From contig NZ_JACCKA010000086.1 in NCBI RefSeq assembly GCF_013425525.1, positions 88,878 through 138,160 of the forward strand: a stretch of 49,283 nucleotides of DNA, given 5' to 3'. A model generated the notes under the pieces. The model saw only the letters and a list, made by a program, of their open reading frames with translations. It searched no databases and was not told where the DNA came from. Origin of the DNA: Luteimonas salinisoli (GTDB lineage Bacteria; Pseudomonadota; Gammaproteobacteria; Xanthomonadales; Xanthomonadaceae). Below, piece by piece: positions 8,220 to 15,279 of this stretch (its first letter is position 1; the number at the start of each line of letters is the position of its first letter). Both the position numbers and the translations under genes were made by a program.

Positions 8220-9059
8220 TCAGTGCGAAAACAGCACCGGCACCGGTGCCGAGATCAGCAGTTCGCGGGTCACCCCGCCCATCACCCACTCGCGCGTGCG
8301 CGAGTGGCCGTAGCCACCGGCCACGATCAGCTGCGCGGGCATCTGCCGGGCGTGCTCGAGGAGCACCGAGCTCACCGTGCGCCCGCCGGACGGCAGCTCC
8401 ACCGCATTGGCGTCGATGTCGTAGCGTGCCAGGTGATGGGCGACATCGGCGCCCGACTGGAGGCCGCCGTCGCGGGCTTCGTCCGCGTCCACGACCACCA
8501 CGTCGACCCGTTCGGCCTGCGCCAGCAGCGGCATGGCGTCGTGCATCGCCCGCGCCGCCTCGCGCCGCGGGCGCCAGGCCAGCAGCACGCGCCTGGCCGG
8601 CATGCGGGTGGCGCAGCCCGGCGGCACCACCAGCACCGGGCGGCCCGACTGGAGCAGCAATTCGCCGAAATACCGGTGCGCCGGCACGCCCTCGACGGTG
8701 TCGCCGTGCGGTCCGGCCAGCACCACCAGGCCGTAGTGATGCGCGACTTGCGAAGCGGAACGTTCGGGCCCCAGGAACAGCGACTCGACCAATCGCACCT
8801 CGTGCCGGACCCCGGCCCGCTCCAACTGGGCCCCGTAGCGGGCTACGTTGAGTTCGCCCTGCGCGCGCAGGCGCTCATACAGTTGCCCGATCGCCAGATC
8901 GGGCACCGCGCCGAACGGCCCGACCGGAGGCGTCGGCAGGTGCACCATCTCCAGGACCGTCAGGTGGGCTCCGAGATCGCGCGCGAAATCGACGGCGAAG
9001 GCGATCGCGTCGCGGTCCCCGGGGGATCCGGTGATGGGAAGGACGATGTCCCTGTACAT
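8220..9059 (-). CDS. Universal stress protein, tandem UspA domains
   Basis: A 279-residue cytoplasmic protein made of two UspA folds. The first (about 1-148) starts MYRDIVLPITGSPGDRDAIAFAVDFA and ends GRPVLVVPPG. The second (about 155-279) ends with GGYGHSRTREWVMGGVTRELL, close to the ATP-binding G-x2-G-x9-G-S/T motif, so the second domain probably binds nucleotide. The ATG at 9059 is preferred because MYRDIVLP is the canonical Usp start and a GGGG-containing purine run precedes it. An Anr/Fnr box lies 61 bases upstream, matching the known oxygen-limitation control of Usp genes in pseudomonads and Burkholderia. It likely supports survival without oxygen; the mechanism cannot be read from the sequence. 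Confidence 0.94.
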   Translation of the reverse strand: MYRDIVLPITGSPGDRDAIAFAVDFARDLGAHLTVLEMVHLPTPPVGPFGAVPDLAIGQLYERLRAQGELNVARYGAQLERAGVRHEVRLVESLFLGPERSASQVAHHYGLVVLAGPHGDTVEGVPAHRYFGELLLQSGRPVLVVPPGCATRMPARRVLLAWRPRREAARAMHDAMPLLAQAERVDVVVVDADEARDGGLQSGADVAHHLARYDIDANAVELPSGGRTVSSVLLEHARQMPAQLIVAGGYGHSRTREWVMGGVTRELLISAPVPVLFSH

Positions 9060-9119
9060 GGCTGCGGCCCCTTTTTCGTGATCTCGGGAGCATTGGGCCA
9101 CGTTCGGCGCCCCCCCGGA

Positions 9120-9133
9120 TTGATCTCGGTCAA
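9120..9133. promoter_or_regulatory. Anr/Fnr box (TTGAT-CTCG-GTCAA) between usp and the L,D-transpeptidase gene
   Basis: Full consensus match, 61 bases upstream of the usp start (minus strand) and 61 bases upstream of the L,D-transpeptidase start at 9194 (plus strand). The symmetric position could serve both promoters. Confidence 0.85.
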
Positions 9134-9193
9134 CGGACGATCATGCTGCGGCGTACACCATGGAACGACATCGACCCTTCCGGTAGGAGCACC

Positions 9194-10258
9194 ATGCCCG
9201 ACCCGAGCTCGCAGTCCGTCCCCTTCCCCGGACACCGCCGGGAGCCGCAGCGCGCGTGCCGCCGCTGGGCGCTACGCTGCTTCGGCGCGCTGCTGTTGAC
9301 AGCGCTCGCAGCGCCTGGCGGCGCACAGGCTCCGGCCGCCGACGACACGACCTGGGAGCCGGCATTGGCGCCGGAGGGCCCCGTGCTGGTGGTGATCGGC
9401 CTGTCCGAGCAGCGCGCCTGGGTGTACCGCAACGGCGTGCGCATCGCGACGACGCCGGTCAGTACCGGTCGCAGCGGCCACGAAACCCCGACCGGGGTGT
9501 TCTCGATCCTGGAAAAGCGGCGCGAGCACTACTCCAACCTCTACGACGATGCGCCGATGCCGTACATGCAGCGGCTGACCTGGGACGGCATCGCCCTGCA
9601 TGCCGGCACCCTGCCCGGCTACCCCGCCTCGCACGGCTGCATCCGCCTGCCGCTTCAGTTCTCCGAGCGGCTGTTCTCGATCACCGCGCGGGGCACCGTG
9701 GTGGTGGTGGCCGACAGCGCCCAGCCGCCAAGCCTGGCCGGTCCGGGGCTGGCGCAGTCGCCCGATGCCGCCGCGGAGGCGGGCGCCGCAAGCGACTCCG
9801 CCGGAAGACCGGCCTGGCATCCTGAACGTGCTCCCCAGGGGCCGCTCAGCATCATCGTCAGCACCCACGACGGCATGCTGGTGGTGCTGCGCAACGGCGT
9901 CGAGATCGGCCGCGCGCCGGTGTCGATGCCCGCTCCGCACGAAGCCGGCAGCCGGGCCTACCAACTGCTGGCCGGGGCCGGGCCGGGGCCGAGCGCGCTG
10001 TTGCCGGATCGGCCGGCGCTGCGCTGGCTGCAGGTGCCGGTAGCCGGCACGCCGGCGGCGCCGGTCCCGGTGGAGCCGTCAGCGGAGGCGCGTCTGGGGG
10101 TCGATCCCGGTTTCGCGCGGCAGGTCTACGACGCCCTCGCGCCCGGCGCGACCGTGCTGGTCACCGCAGAGCCGCTGGCGGCGGTACGCGCCGACGTCAC
10201 CGTGCTGCTGAACGAATCGCCGGCGGCGCAGTCGACGCCGGACCCGGCGCGCCCCTAG
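9194..10258 (+). CDS. YkuD-type L,D-transpeptidase
   Basis: A 354-residue exported murein enzyme. After a basic N-terminus, a hydrophobic segment at about residues 27-45 ending GGAQA looks like a signal peptide. The YkuD catalytic domain (about 63-175) carries H136 (ALHAG) and the SHGCIRL motif at 146-152 with nucleophile C149. Such enzymes make 3-3 peptidoglycan crosslinks or attach proteins to peptidoglycan in the periplasm. The C-terminal part (about 215-300) repeats the first strands of the domain (LRNGVEIGRAPVS against YRNGVRIATTPVS) but has no HGC motif, so it looks like a degenerate duplication. The ATG at 9194 follows AGGAG. The Anr/Fnr box at 9120 is upstream. Confidence 0.9.
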   Translation: MPDPSSQSVPFPGHRREPQRACRRWALRCFGALLLTALAAPGGAQAPAADDTTWEPALAPEGPVLVVIGLSEQRAWVYRNGVRIATTPVSTGRSGHETPTGVFSILEKRREHYSNLYDDAPMPYMQRLTWDGIALHAGTLPGYPASHGCIRLPLQFSERLFSITARGTVVVVADSAQPPSLAGPGLAQSPDAAAEAGAASDSAGRPAWHPERAPQGPLSIIVSTHDGMLVVLRNGVEIGRAPVSMPAPHEAGSRAYQLLAGAGPGPSALLPDRPALRWLQVPVAGTPAAPVPVEPSAEARLGVDPGFARQVYDALAPGATVLVTAEPLAAVRADVTVLLNESPAAQSTPDPARP

Positions 10259-10261
10259 ACT
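10256..10261 (+). promoter_or_regulatory. TAGACT -10-like element six bases before an ATG
   Basis: TAGACT overlaps the stop codon of the upstream transpeptidase gene and is followed by exactly six bases and the ATG at 10268. This geometry is typical of leaderless transcripts. The same arrangement occurs at 38653 and 49166. Confidence 0.5.
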
Positions 10262-10267
10262 CCCCCC

Positions 10268-10987
10268 ATGTATCGCCCACTCCTCCTACTCCTGGCGCTT
10301 GCGGCCGCACCGGGCGCCGCCGCCGCGCCCGACAACGCGCCGCGGCGGGGCCTCCAAGGAAGCGGTACCGCGCTCCTCGGCGTCCTGCGGGCGGCGGCTC
10401 CTGATGCCGATCCGCACGTGCTGGAGCTGGCGCTGCGGGCGCGCTCCTGCGCGGTGCGCAGCGGCGCGGCCACGGCCGATGCGCGGCTGGCCCTGATCGA
10501 CTATTCGCGCCCCTCGACCGAGCCGCGGCTGTGGGTCTTCGACCTGGCGCAGCCGCGCCTGCTGTACGTCGAGCACGTCGCCCACGGCCGCAACAGCGGC
10601 GACAACCTCCCCAGCGCGTTCTCCAACCGCGAGGGCAGCTACCAGTCGAGCATCGGCCTGTTCACGACCTCGGAGACCTACCACGGCGGCAACGGCTACT
10701 CGCTGCGCATGGACGGGCTGGAGCCGGGGGTGAACGACGCCGCGCGCGCGCGCGCCATCGTCATGCACGGCGCGCCGTACGTGAATCCGGAGCAGGCACG
10801 CAAGCAGGGCCGGCTGGGCCGCAGCCTCGGCTGCCCGGCGCTGCGCCCGGTGGCCGCGCGGCAGGTGATCGACACCCTCAAGGGCGGTCACCTGCTGTTC
10901 GCCTACTATCCCGACCAGGCGTGGCTGCAGCGCTCGCGTTTCCTGGCCTGCGAAGCCGGCCCGGCCGCCGAGCCGCGCGCAGGCTGA
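10268..10987 (+). CDS. Murein L,D-transpeptidase catalytic-domain protein (YkuD_2-like)
   Basis: A 239-residue exported protein with a short signal peptide (MYRPLLLLLALAAAPGAAAA). It belongs to the second L,D-transpeptidase-like family, not the classical YkuD one. Family features are NLPSAFSNREGSYQSSIGLF, YSLRMDGLEPGVND, the histidine in VMHGAPYV (H167) and GRSLGCPAL with probable nucleophile C189. Role: periplasmic peptidoglycan modification, by family. It starts nine bases after the preceding L,D-transpeptidase, but no Shine-Dalgarno is seen. A TAGACT box six bases before the ATG suggests an additional leaderless transcript. Two unrelated murein L,D-transpeptidases side by side in a stress region suggest wall remodelling, which is inference. 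Confidence 0.9.
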   Translation: MYRPLLLLLALAAAPGAAAAPDNAPRRGLQGSGTALLGVLRAAAPDADPHVLELALRARSCAVRSGAATADARLALIDYSRPSTEPRLWVFDLAQPRLLYVEHVAHGRNSGDNLPSAFSNREGSYQSSIGLFTTSETYHGGNGYSLRMDGLEPGVNDAARARAIVMHGAPYVNPEQARKQGRLGRSLGCPALRPVAARQVIDTLKGGHLLFAYYPDQAWLQRSRFLACEAGPAAEPRAG

Positions 10988-11010
10988 GACCGGCAACGGC
11001 CGCACTCTTC

Positions 11011-11174
11011 CGTAGGAGCGGCCCATCGCCGCGAAAGCCGCGGGATCGTCGGCCCGGACCGGCCGTGACCCCGGGCATGCCGGTCGTTTCAGCGCGGCGG
11101 CACTTCGGCGTGGCGGCGTTTCCGGGTATTACCAGCCGCATCGGTCTTCGCGCGCATGGCACGGTCCTACGAGG
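11011..11174. repeat. REP/BIME-like element, copy 1
   Basis: The head CGTAGGAGCGGCCCATCGCC (11011-11030) and a tail at 11146-11174, whose reverse complement begins CCTCGTAGGACCGTGCCATG, form an imperfect inverted pair of about 30 bases around a GC-rich spacer. A partial third head, GTGGGAGCGGCCCAT, lies at 11199-11213. The same head and tail recur at 35819-35932. This type is common between genes of xanthomonads and pseudomonads. The rest of the 255-base intergenic stretch holds nothing else I recognise. Confidence 0.75.
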
Positions 11175-11242
11175 GCGGGTTCCTCCGGCGATGAGCCGTG
11201 GGAGCGGCCCATGAGGAGAAGGTCCGACGCGGGGGCACTACC

Positions 11243-11566
11243 TCAGCGGTGGTCGGAGCGCTCGCGCCGCGCGACTCCGAGGGCGACGGCGGCAACGGCC
11301 AACAGCGCGGCGACCGCCACCAGCTGCCAGCGGTAGCGCCGCGCCGCGTCCACCGCATGCCTGCCCGCGATTCGGCCGTGGACCTGCATGGCGTCGCCGG
11401 CGTCGGCAAGGCGGAACTGCAGCGCCGTGCGCTGCCGGCGCAACTGCCGCATCAACCGACGTGCCCGCAGGCCGCCTTCGTCGGCGGCGGCGTCGATCAT
11501 CCGATCCACTCGCAGCAGCAGCGCGCGGGCATCGTGTCGGAGAGTCTCTTCGGGGTGGGTGGACAT
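11243..11566 (-). CDS. Small DUF883-like (ElaB/YqjD-type) membrane-anchored protein
   Basis: A 107-residue protein with a charged, helical N-terminal part (about 1-72, rich in Arg, Ala and Leu, with MIDAAADEGGLRARRLMRQLRRQRT) and one C-terminal membrane helix (about 80-98, WQLVAVAALLAVAAVALGVA) followed by a positive tail. That layout matches DUF883/ElaB-YqjD proteins, which anchor ribosomes or other factors to the inner membrane under stress. The assignment is by architecture, not a diagnostic motif. The ATG at 11566 (MSTHPEETLRHDARALL) is chosen because upstream codons are unlike coding sequence. An imperfect palindrome, TGATCC-T-GGATCA (11692-11704), lies upstream and resembles an Fnr box with one extra spacer base. 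Confidence 0.7.
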   Translation of the reverse strand: MSTHPEETLRHDARALLLRVDRMIDAAADEGGLRARRLMRQLRRQRTALQFRLADAGDAMQVHGRIAGRHAVDAARRYRWQLVAVAALLAVAAVALGVARRERSDHR

Positions 11567-11869
11567 AGCAGCATTCCTGGGCGGCGTGGATTGAAGGGCG
11601 GAGGGCAGAGGTTGGCCCGGTTCTGGTCCAGGCGGCCGGCATGCCCGGCGACGCGGCGATGGCGCCGCCGGCTCTCTTGCGGCCGGCCGCATGATCCTGG
11701 ATCACATGCGTAACAGCATGCCCGATTCAACGGCAAGGCCCGGTGAACCGGCCGCGTATCCGGGGCAGGCATGCCCCTTGCCCGTGGGCGCGCCGCCACT
11801 CGATCCGACAGTGTCATGACGGCAAATGCCCACGTCCTGTTCGGCCTGATCCGACTGCCGTCGCGCGCG
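11567..11869. other. Intergenic stretch without a recognised gene
   Basis: These 303 bases separate the DUF883-like gene from hsp20, both on the minus strand. Open frames here lack ribosome sites and coding bias. The only structure noted is TGATCC-T-GGATCA at 11692-11704, flanked by CGCATG and CATGCG. No clear terminator or promoter is visible. Confidence 0.6.
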
Positions 11870-12319
11870 TCAGTCCACAGCGATCCGGGTGGCGGCGCCG
11901 TTGGCCTTCTTCGGCAGGGTCAACCGAAGAATGCCGTCCTCGTACTGCGCCGTGCAGCCCTCCACGTCTATCTCCTGCGGGAGGGTGAAGGAACGGGTCG
12001 AACGGCCGGCGTAACGCTCGGTGTGGACCTGGCGATGGTCCTCGCGGATTTCCTCGCCGCGCACCTCGGCCTGGATCGACACCTGGCTGCCTTCGACCGA
12101 GATCTCGATGTCCTCCTTCTTCGCTCCGGGAACTTCGACGGAGACCTGGTAGGCCTTGTCGGCCTCCTGCACGTCCATGCGCATGTCCACGGCAGCGTTC
12201 TCGAACTCGCGCAGCAGCGGGCGCAGCGACATGCCGCGGAAAAGATCGTCGAGGCCTCCGGGCGCCGGGTCGAACCGGGACAGGGTGCGGAAGGGATTCC
12301 AGCGGGTCAGCGTACTCAT
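11870..12319 (-). CDS. Hsp20 / alpha-crystallin-family small heat-shock protein
   Basis: A 149-residue ATP-independent holdase that binds unfolding proteins in the cytoplasm. The N-terminus MSTLTRWNPFRTLSRFDPA is typical. The alpha-crystallin domain (about 42-135) contains DVQEADKAYQVSVEVPGAKKEDIEISVEGSQVSI and FTLPQEIDVEGCTAQYEDGILRLTLPK, with the conserved A-x-x-x-n-G-v-L-type motif seen as YEDGILRLTLPK. The IXI-like tail ATRIAVD is present. ATG 12319 is supported by AGGAG seven bases upstream. It follows the phosphoribosyltransferase gene by 63 bases and probably shares its Anr/Fnr-controlled transcript. No ROSE-type thermometer was identified. Confidence 0.95.
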   Translation of the reverse strand: MSTLTRWNPFRTLSRFDPAPGGLDDLFRGMSLRPLLREFENAAVDMRMDVQEADKAYQVSVEVPGAKKEDIEISVEGSQVSIQAEVRGEEIREDHRQVHTERYAGRSTRSFTLPQEIDVEGCTAQYEDGILRLTLPKKANGAATRIAVD

Positions 12320-12382
12320 GGCGATGCTCCTGTTGCGTCTCGGGGGAAGCGGCCCGCCGGAGCCGGCCGCGAAAATGCGCAT

Positions 12383-13090
12383 CTAGCCCTGGCGCGCGCG
12401 ATATTGACCAGGATCGAGCCTCCGGGCGGCGGAGCGGCCCGGTTCCGCCCTGCCTGCAGCCAGGGCGACGGCGACGTCGGCATCCTCGACCTGGTCGACG
12501 TCCTCGTAGTAAAGGCCCAACGCGCCGCACGGCCACGGCGCCGCCAGGCACACGACCTCGTCGGCCAGGCGCCGCACCTGCTGCAGGCTCTCGTGGGCCG
12601 CCACCGGCACCGCGCAGACAAGCCGCGCCGGCGCTGCCGCGCGCACCAGGCGCAGCGCTGCGGCCATGATCGAACCGTTGGTCAGCCCGTCGTCGATCAC
12701 GATCACCGTGCGACCGGCGAGGGGGATGCGGGCACGCCCGCCGCGCCAGGCCAGCCGCCGCTCGCCGATCAGCCGCAGCTGGCGCGCCGCCTCCAACTGC
12801 ACGTAGGCGTGGCCGGTGCCGCTCCAGCGCGCGGCGACTTCATCCAGCAACACCCGGCCGTTCTCGTCCACGGAGCCGATCGCAAACTCCGAGTTGTCCG
12901 GCGCGCGGAGCTTGCGCACGAGGACGACGTCGAGTTCGCCCTCCAGCGCAGCCGCGACGATGCGCCCGATCGCCACCCCGCCACGCGGGATCCCCAGTAC
13001 CAGCGGCCGGGCACCGCGATAGCGCGAAAGCGCCGCAGCGAGCCGACAGGCGGCGTCTTCGCGGTCGTGGAACGGCAGCGCGACGGTCAT
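12383..13090 (-). CDS. Phosphoribosyltransferase-family protein
   Basis: A 235-residue type I phosphoribosyltransferase fold protein. The PRPP-binding loop is VIVIDDGLTNGSIMAAALRLVR (acidic pair DD then G-x-x-G/S). The N-terminal part has LVLGIPRGGVAIGRIVAAALEGELDVVLVRKLRAPDNSEFAIG, typical of stress-linked stand-alone family members whose nucleobase substrate is unknown. The ATG at 13090 (MTVALPFHDRE) has GGAG six bases upstream. The Anr/Fnr box at 13148-13161 is 58 bases upstream. Hsp20 follows in the same direction. Phosphoribosyltransferase, Hsp20, Usp and a metallo-beta-lactamase-fold nuclease together recall Anr-dependent low-oxygen loci such as lxa of Burkholderia cenocepacia. Confidence 0.9.
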   Translation of the reverse strand: MTVALPFHDREDAACRLAAALSRYRGARPLVLGIPRGGVAIGRIVAAALEGELDVVLVRKLRAPDNSEFAIGSVDENGRVLLDEVAARWSGTGHAYVQLEAARQLRLIGERRLAWRGGRARIPLAGRTVIVIDDGLTNGSIMAAALRLVRAAAPARLVCAVPVAAHESLQQVRRLADEVVCLAAPWPCGALGLYYEDVDQVEDADVAVALAAGRAEPGRSAARRLDPGQYRARQG

Positions 13091-13147
13091 GACGACTCCA
13101 GGGCAGGGGGACGCATCCGAGGCTGCCCGATGCCGCCGGGACGGGGT

Positions 13148-13161
13148 TTGACCTGGATCAA
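13148..13161. promoter_or_regulatory. Anr/Fnr box (TTGAC-CTGG-ATCAA) between the phosphoribosyltransferase and nuclease genes
   Basis: Read on the minus strand this is TTGAT-CCAG-GTCAA, the same form as the other five boxes. It lies 58 bases before the phosphoribosyltransferase start. On the plus strand, a CATAAT -10-like sequence at 13213-13218 would put the box centre near -70, a class I position for the beta-CASP gene. Confidence 0.85.
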
Positions 13162-13325
13162 TAAACCGTGCACCGCAGCGGCCGCGCGGTCGGCTTCGGG
13201 ACCGCTGCGGCGGCATAATGGATCGCAGAGCCATCGGATGGGGACAACATGGGCGAGACACGAAACGCAACTCACGGCCCGGCTGCGAAGCGGCCACCAC
13301 TACACGCCGCTGTTTGGTGGACACC

Positions 13326-14735
13326 TTGAGCGTCGCGGACGCGGCCGCGCCGGCCCACTTCCGGCTCACCTTCCTGGGCGCCAACGCCACCGTGACGGGT
13401 TCGCGCTACCTGGTCGAGACCGGCGATGCGCGAATCCTGGTGGACTGCGGCCTGTTCCAGGGCTACAAGCCGCTGCGGCTGCGCAACTGGGCGCCGTTCC
13501 CGGTCGACCCGGCGTCGATCGACGCGGTGCTGCTGACGCACGCGCACCTGGATCATTCCGGCTACCTGCCGCGGCTGGTCTACGCCGGCTTCCGCGGGCC
13601 GGTCTGGTGCACCGAGGCCACCCGCGCGCTGTGCGGCATCCTGCTGCCGGACTCGGGCCGGCTGCTGGAGGAAGAAGCCGGCTACGCCAATCGCCGCGGC
13701 TCGTCCAAACACCATCCGGCGATGCCGCTCTACACCGAGGAGGACGCCAACCGCAGCCTCCGCCAGCTGCGGGCGATGCCGGCCGACCACGCGTTCGAAG
13801 CGGTTCCCGGCGTGCAGGCCATGTTCCGCGGCCAGGGCCACATCCTAGGCGCCTCGGCGGTCACCCTGGCGCACGCGGAGACGCGGGTCACCTTCAGCGG
13901 CGACATCGGCCGCAGCGACGACGCGGTGATGGCGGCGCCGCAGCCGCCGGCCGAGAGCGACTGGATCGTCTGCGAATCGACCTATGGCGACCGCCTGCAC
14001 CCCGACGAGACCCTGCGGGAGGAACTGCTTGCACTGCTGCGGCGGGTGCTGGCGCGGCAGGGCGTGGTGGTGATCCCGGCCTTCGCCGTGGGCCGGGCGC
14101 AGCTGCTGTTGCACACCATCGCCCAGCTGATCGCGGATGGCGACATCCCCGAGGTGCCCCTCTACCTCAACAGCCCGATGGCCTCGAAGGTCACCGCGCT
14201 CTACCACCAGTTCTCCGACCAGCACCGGCTGGACGACGCCGCCCTGGACACCATGCAGCGGCTGACCCGGATCGTGTCCTCGGTCGAGGAGTCCAAGGCG
14301 CTCAACCGCCGCAAGGGGCCGATGGTGATCGTCTCGGCGGCGGGCATGGTCACCGGCGGCCGGGTCCTGCACCATCTGCTCGCCTTCGCCGGGGATCCGC
14401 GCAACGCGATCGCCCTGTGCGGTTACCAGGCCGGTGGCACCCGCGGCGCGGCCCTGGCCGCGGGCGCGGAGACGGTGCGCATCTACGGCCGCGACGTCGA
14501 GGTCAAGGCGGAGGTGGCGCAGCTCGCGGCTGGCTCCGCTCATGCCGATGCCGCCGAGCTGGTGACCTGGCTGCGCGCCGCGCCGCGGCCGCCACGCGCG
14601 GTGTTCCTGACCCATGGCGAACCCGACGCGGCCGACGCCCTGCGCAAGCGCATCGAGCGCGAGCTCGGCTGGGATGCACGGGTGCCGGAGTACCGCGACA
14701 GCGTGGATCTGCTGGACACGTCGCCGCCGGAGTAG
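13326..14735 (+). CDS. Metallo-beta-lactamase/beta-CASP-fold RNA-processing nuclease
   Basis: A 469-residue (from TTG 13326) cytoplasmic nuclease of the CPSF/YSH1-like family. Zinc-site motifs are visible: HAHLDHSG (about 72-79), the aspartate in TFSGDIGRS, ESTYGDRLH, and the beta-CASP/RMMBL motifs VVIPAFAVGRAQ, MVIVSAAGMVTGGR and FLTHGEP. It probably cleaves RNA. An ATG at 13218 would add 36 residues, but those codons (AGA, TCA, ACT, ACA, TGT, AAA) are unlike the rest of the gene, and the family normally begins just before RLTFLGA. TTG 13326 or GTG 13317 is therefore preferred; GGTGG precedes the TTG. The Anr/Fnr box at 13148 suggests low-oxygen expression. Confidence 0.9.
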   Translation: MSVADAAAPAHFRLTFLGANATVTGSRYLVETGDARILVDCGLFQGYKPLRLRNWAPFPVDPASIDAVLLTHAHLDHSGYLPRLVYAGFRGPVWCTEATRALCGILLPDSGRLLEEEAGYANRRGSSKHHPAMPLYTEEDANRSLRQLRAMPADHAFEAVPGVQAMFRGQGHILGASAVTLAHAETRVTFSGDIGRSDDAVMAAPQPPAESDWIVCESTYGDRLHPDETLREELLALLRRVLARQGVVVIPAFAVGRAQLLLHTIAQLIADGDIPEVPLYLNSPMASKVTALYHQFSDQHRLDDAALDTMQRLTRIVSSVEESKALNRRKGPMVIVSAAGMVTGGRVLHHLLAFAGDPRNAIALCGYQAGGTRGAALAAGAETVRIYGRDVEVKAEVAQLAAGSAHADAAELVTWLRAAPRPPRAVFLTHGEPDAADALRKRIERELGWDARVPEYRDSVDLLDTSPPE

Positions 14736-14786
14736 CGGCAGCGACCCGCCGGGACCGCGCGCCGACGCATCCGGCTCCCGGTGAGC

Positions 14787-14811
14787 GCCGGGGCGGGGCT
14801 CACGCCCCGGC
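14787..14811. terminator. Possible bidirectional hairpin between convergent genes
   Basis: GCCGGGGCG (14787-14795) and CGCCCCGGC (14803-14811) form a perfect nine-pair stem with a seven-base loop over the osmC-family stop codon. There is no T-run on either side, so terminator function is uncertain. Confidence 0.35.
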
Positions 14812-15279
14812 TTCGAAGCTCCTGTCGCCGAGCAGCACGTTGCCATGCGCATCGCGCACGGTCACCCCGACGTCGATGCCCTCGCGCACGCTCTGGGTGA
14901 CGATGCAGAACTGCTCGAACTGCTCGAGGATGCGCTCCAGGTGTTCATGCGCTTCCTCGCCCTCGGCCAGCCGGATCTCGACCTCGGCCTGCGGGATGCG
15001 CCAGCGCCCTTCCGCGTTGCGCACCGGCGCGGCGGTGATCTCGGCGCGCACCGCGCCCGGTTGGTTCTTGTATTTGCGCAGGGCGAACACCAGGCTCGCC
15101 GACAGGCAGTTGGCGATCGCCGCCAGCAGCAGCCGCGCCGGGTTGGGTCCGCGGCCCTCGCCCAGCGGCGGCGGCTCGTCGCCGAGCAGCGGCTCGAGCG
15201 CGTCGCCCTCGAAGCGGATCCGGAAGGCGTAGCCGTCCTCCTGTTCCAGGATCACCTTGATCGGCTGGTCTTCGCTCAT
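14800..15279 (-). CDS. OsmC/Ohr-family thiol peroxidase-like protein
   Basis: A 159-residue OsmC-fold protein. The two redox cysteines of the family are present: C58 in LLAAIANCLSASL and C125 in EQFCIVTQSVREGIDV. OsmC proteins reduce organic hydroperoxides, and some handle sulfur-containing adducts. It is the last gene of the operon running from the sulfide:quinone oxidoreductase; its ATG overlaps the RND stop as ATGA and is preceded by AAGGAG. The link to sulfide genes suggests detoxification of persulfides or thiol adducts, which is inference. Length and cysteine spacing are normal. No export signal is visible. Confidence 0.9.
   Translation of the reverse strand: MSEDQPIKVILEQEDGYAFRIRFEGDALEPLLGDEPPPLGEGRGPNPARLLLAAIANCLSASLVFALRKYKNQPGAVRAEITAAPVRNAEGRWRIPQAEVEIRLAEGEEAHEHLERILEQFEQFCIVTQSVREGIDVGVTVRDAHGNVLLGDRSFEAGA

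Noticed and set aside
11771..15232. An 1153-codon plus-strand frame across hsp20, the phosphoribosyltransferase and the nuclease
   Set aside because: It is out of frame with the nuclease and antisense to the other two. Real genes with motifs and ribosome sites explain the region.
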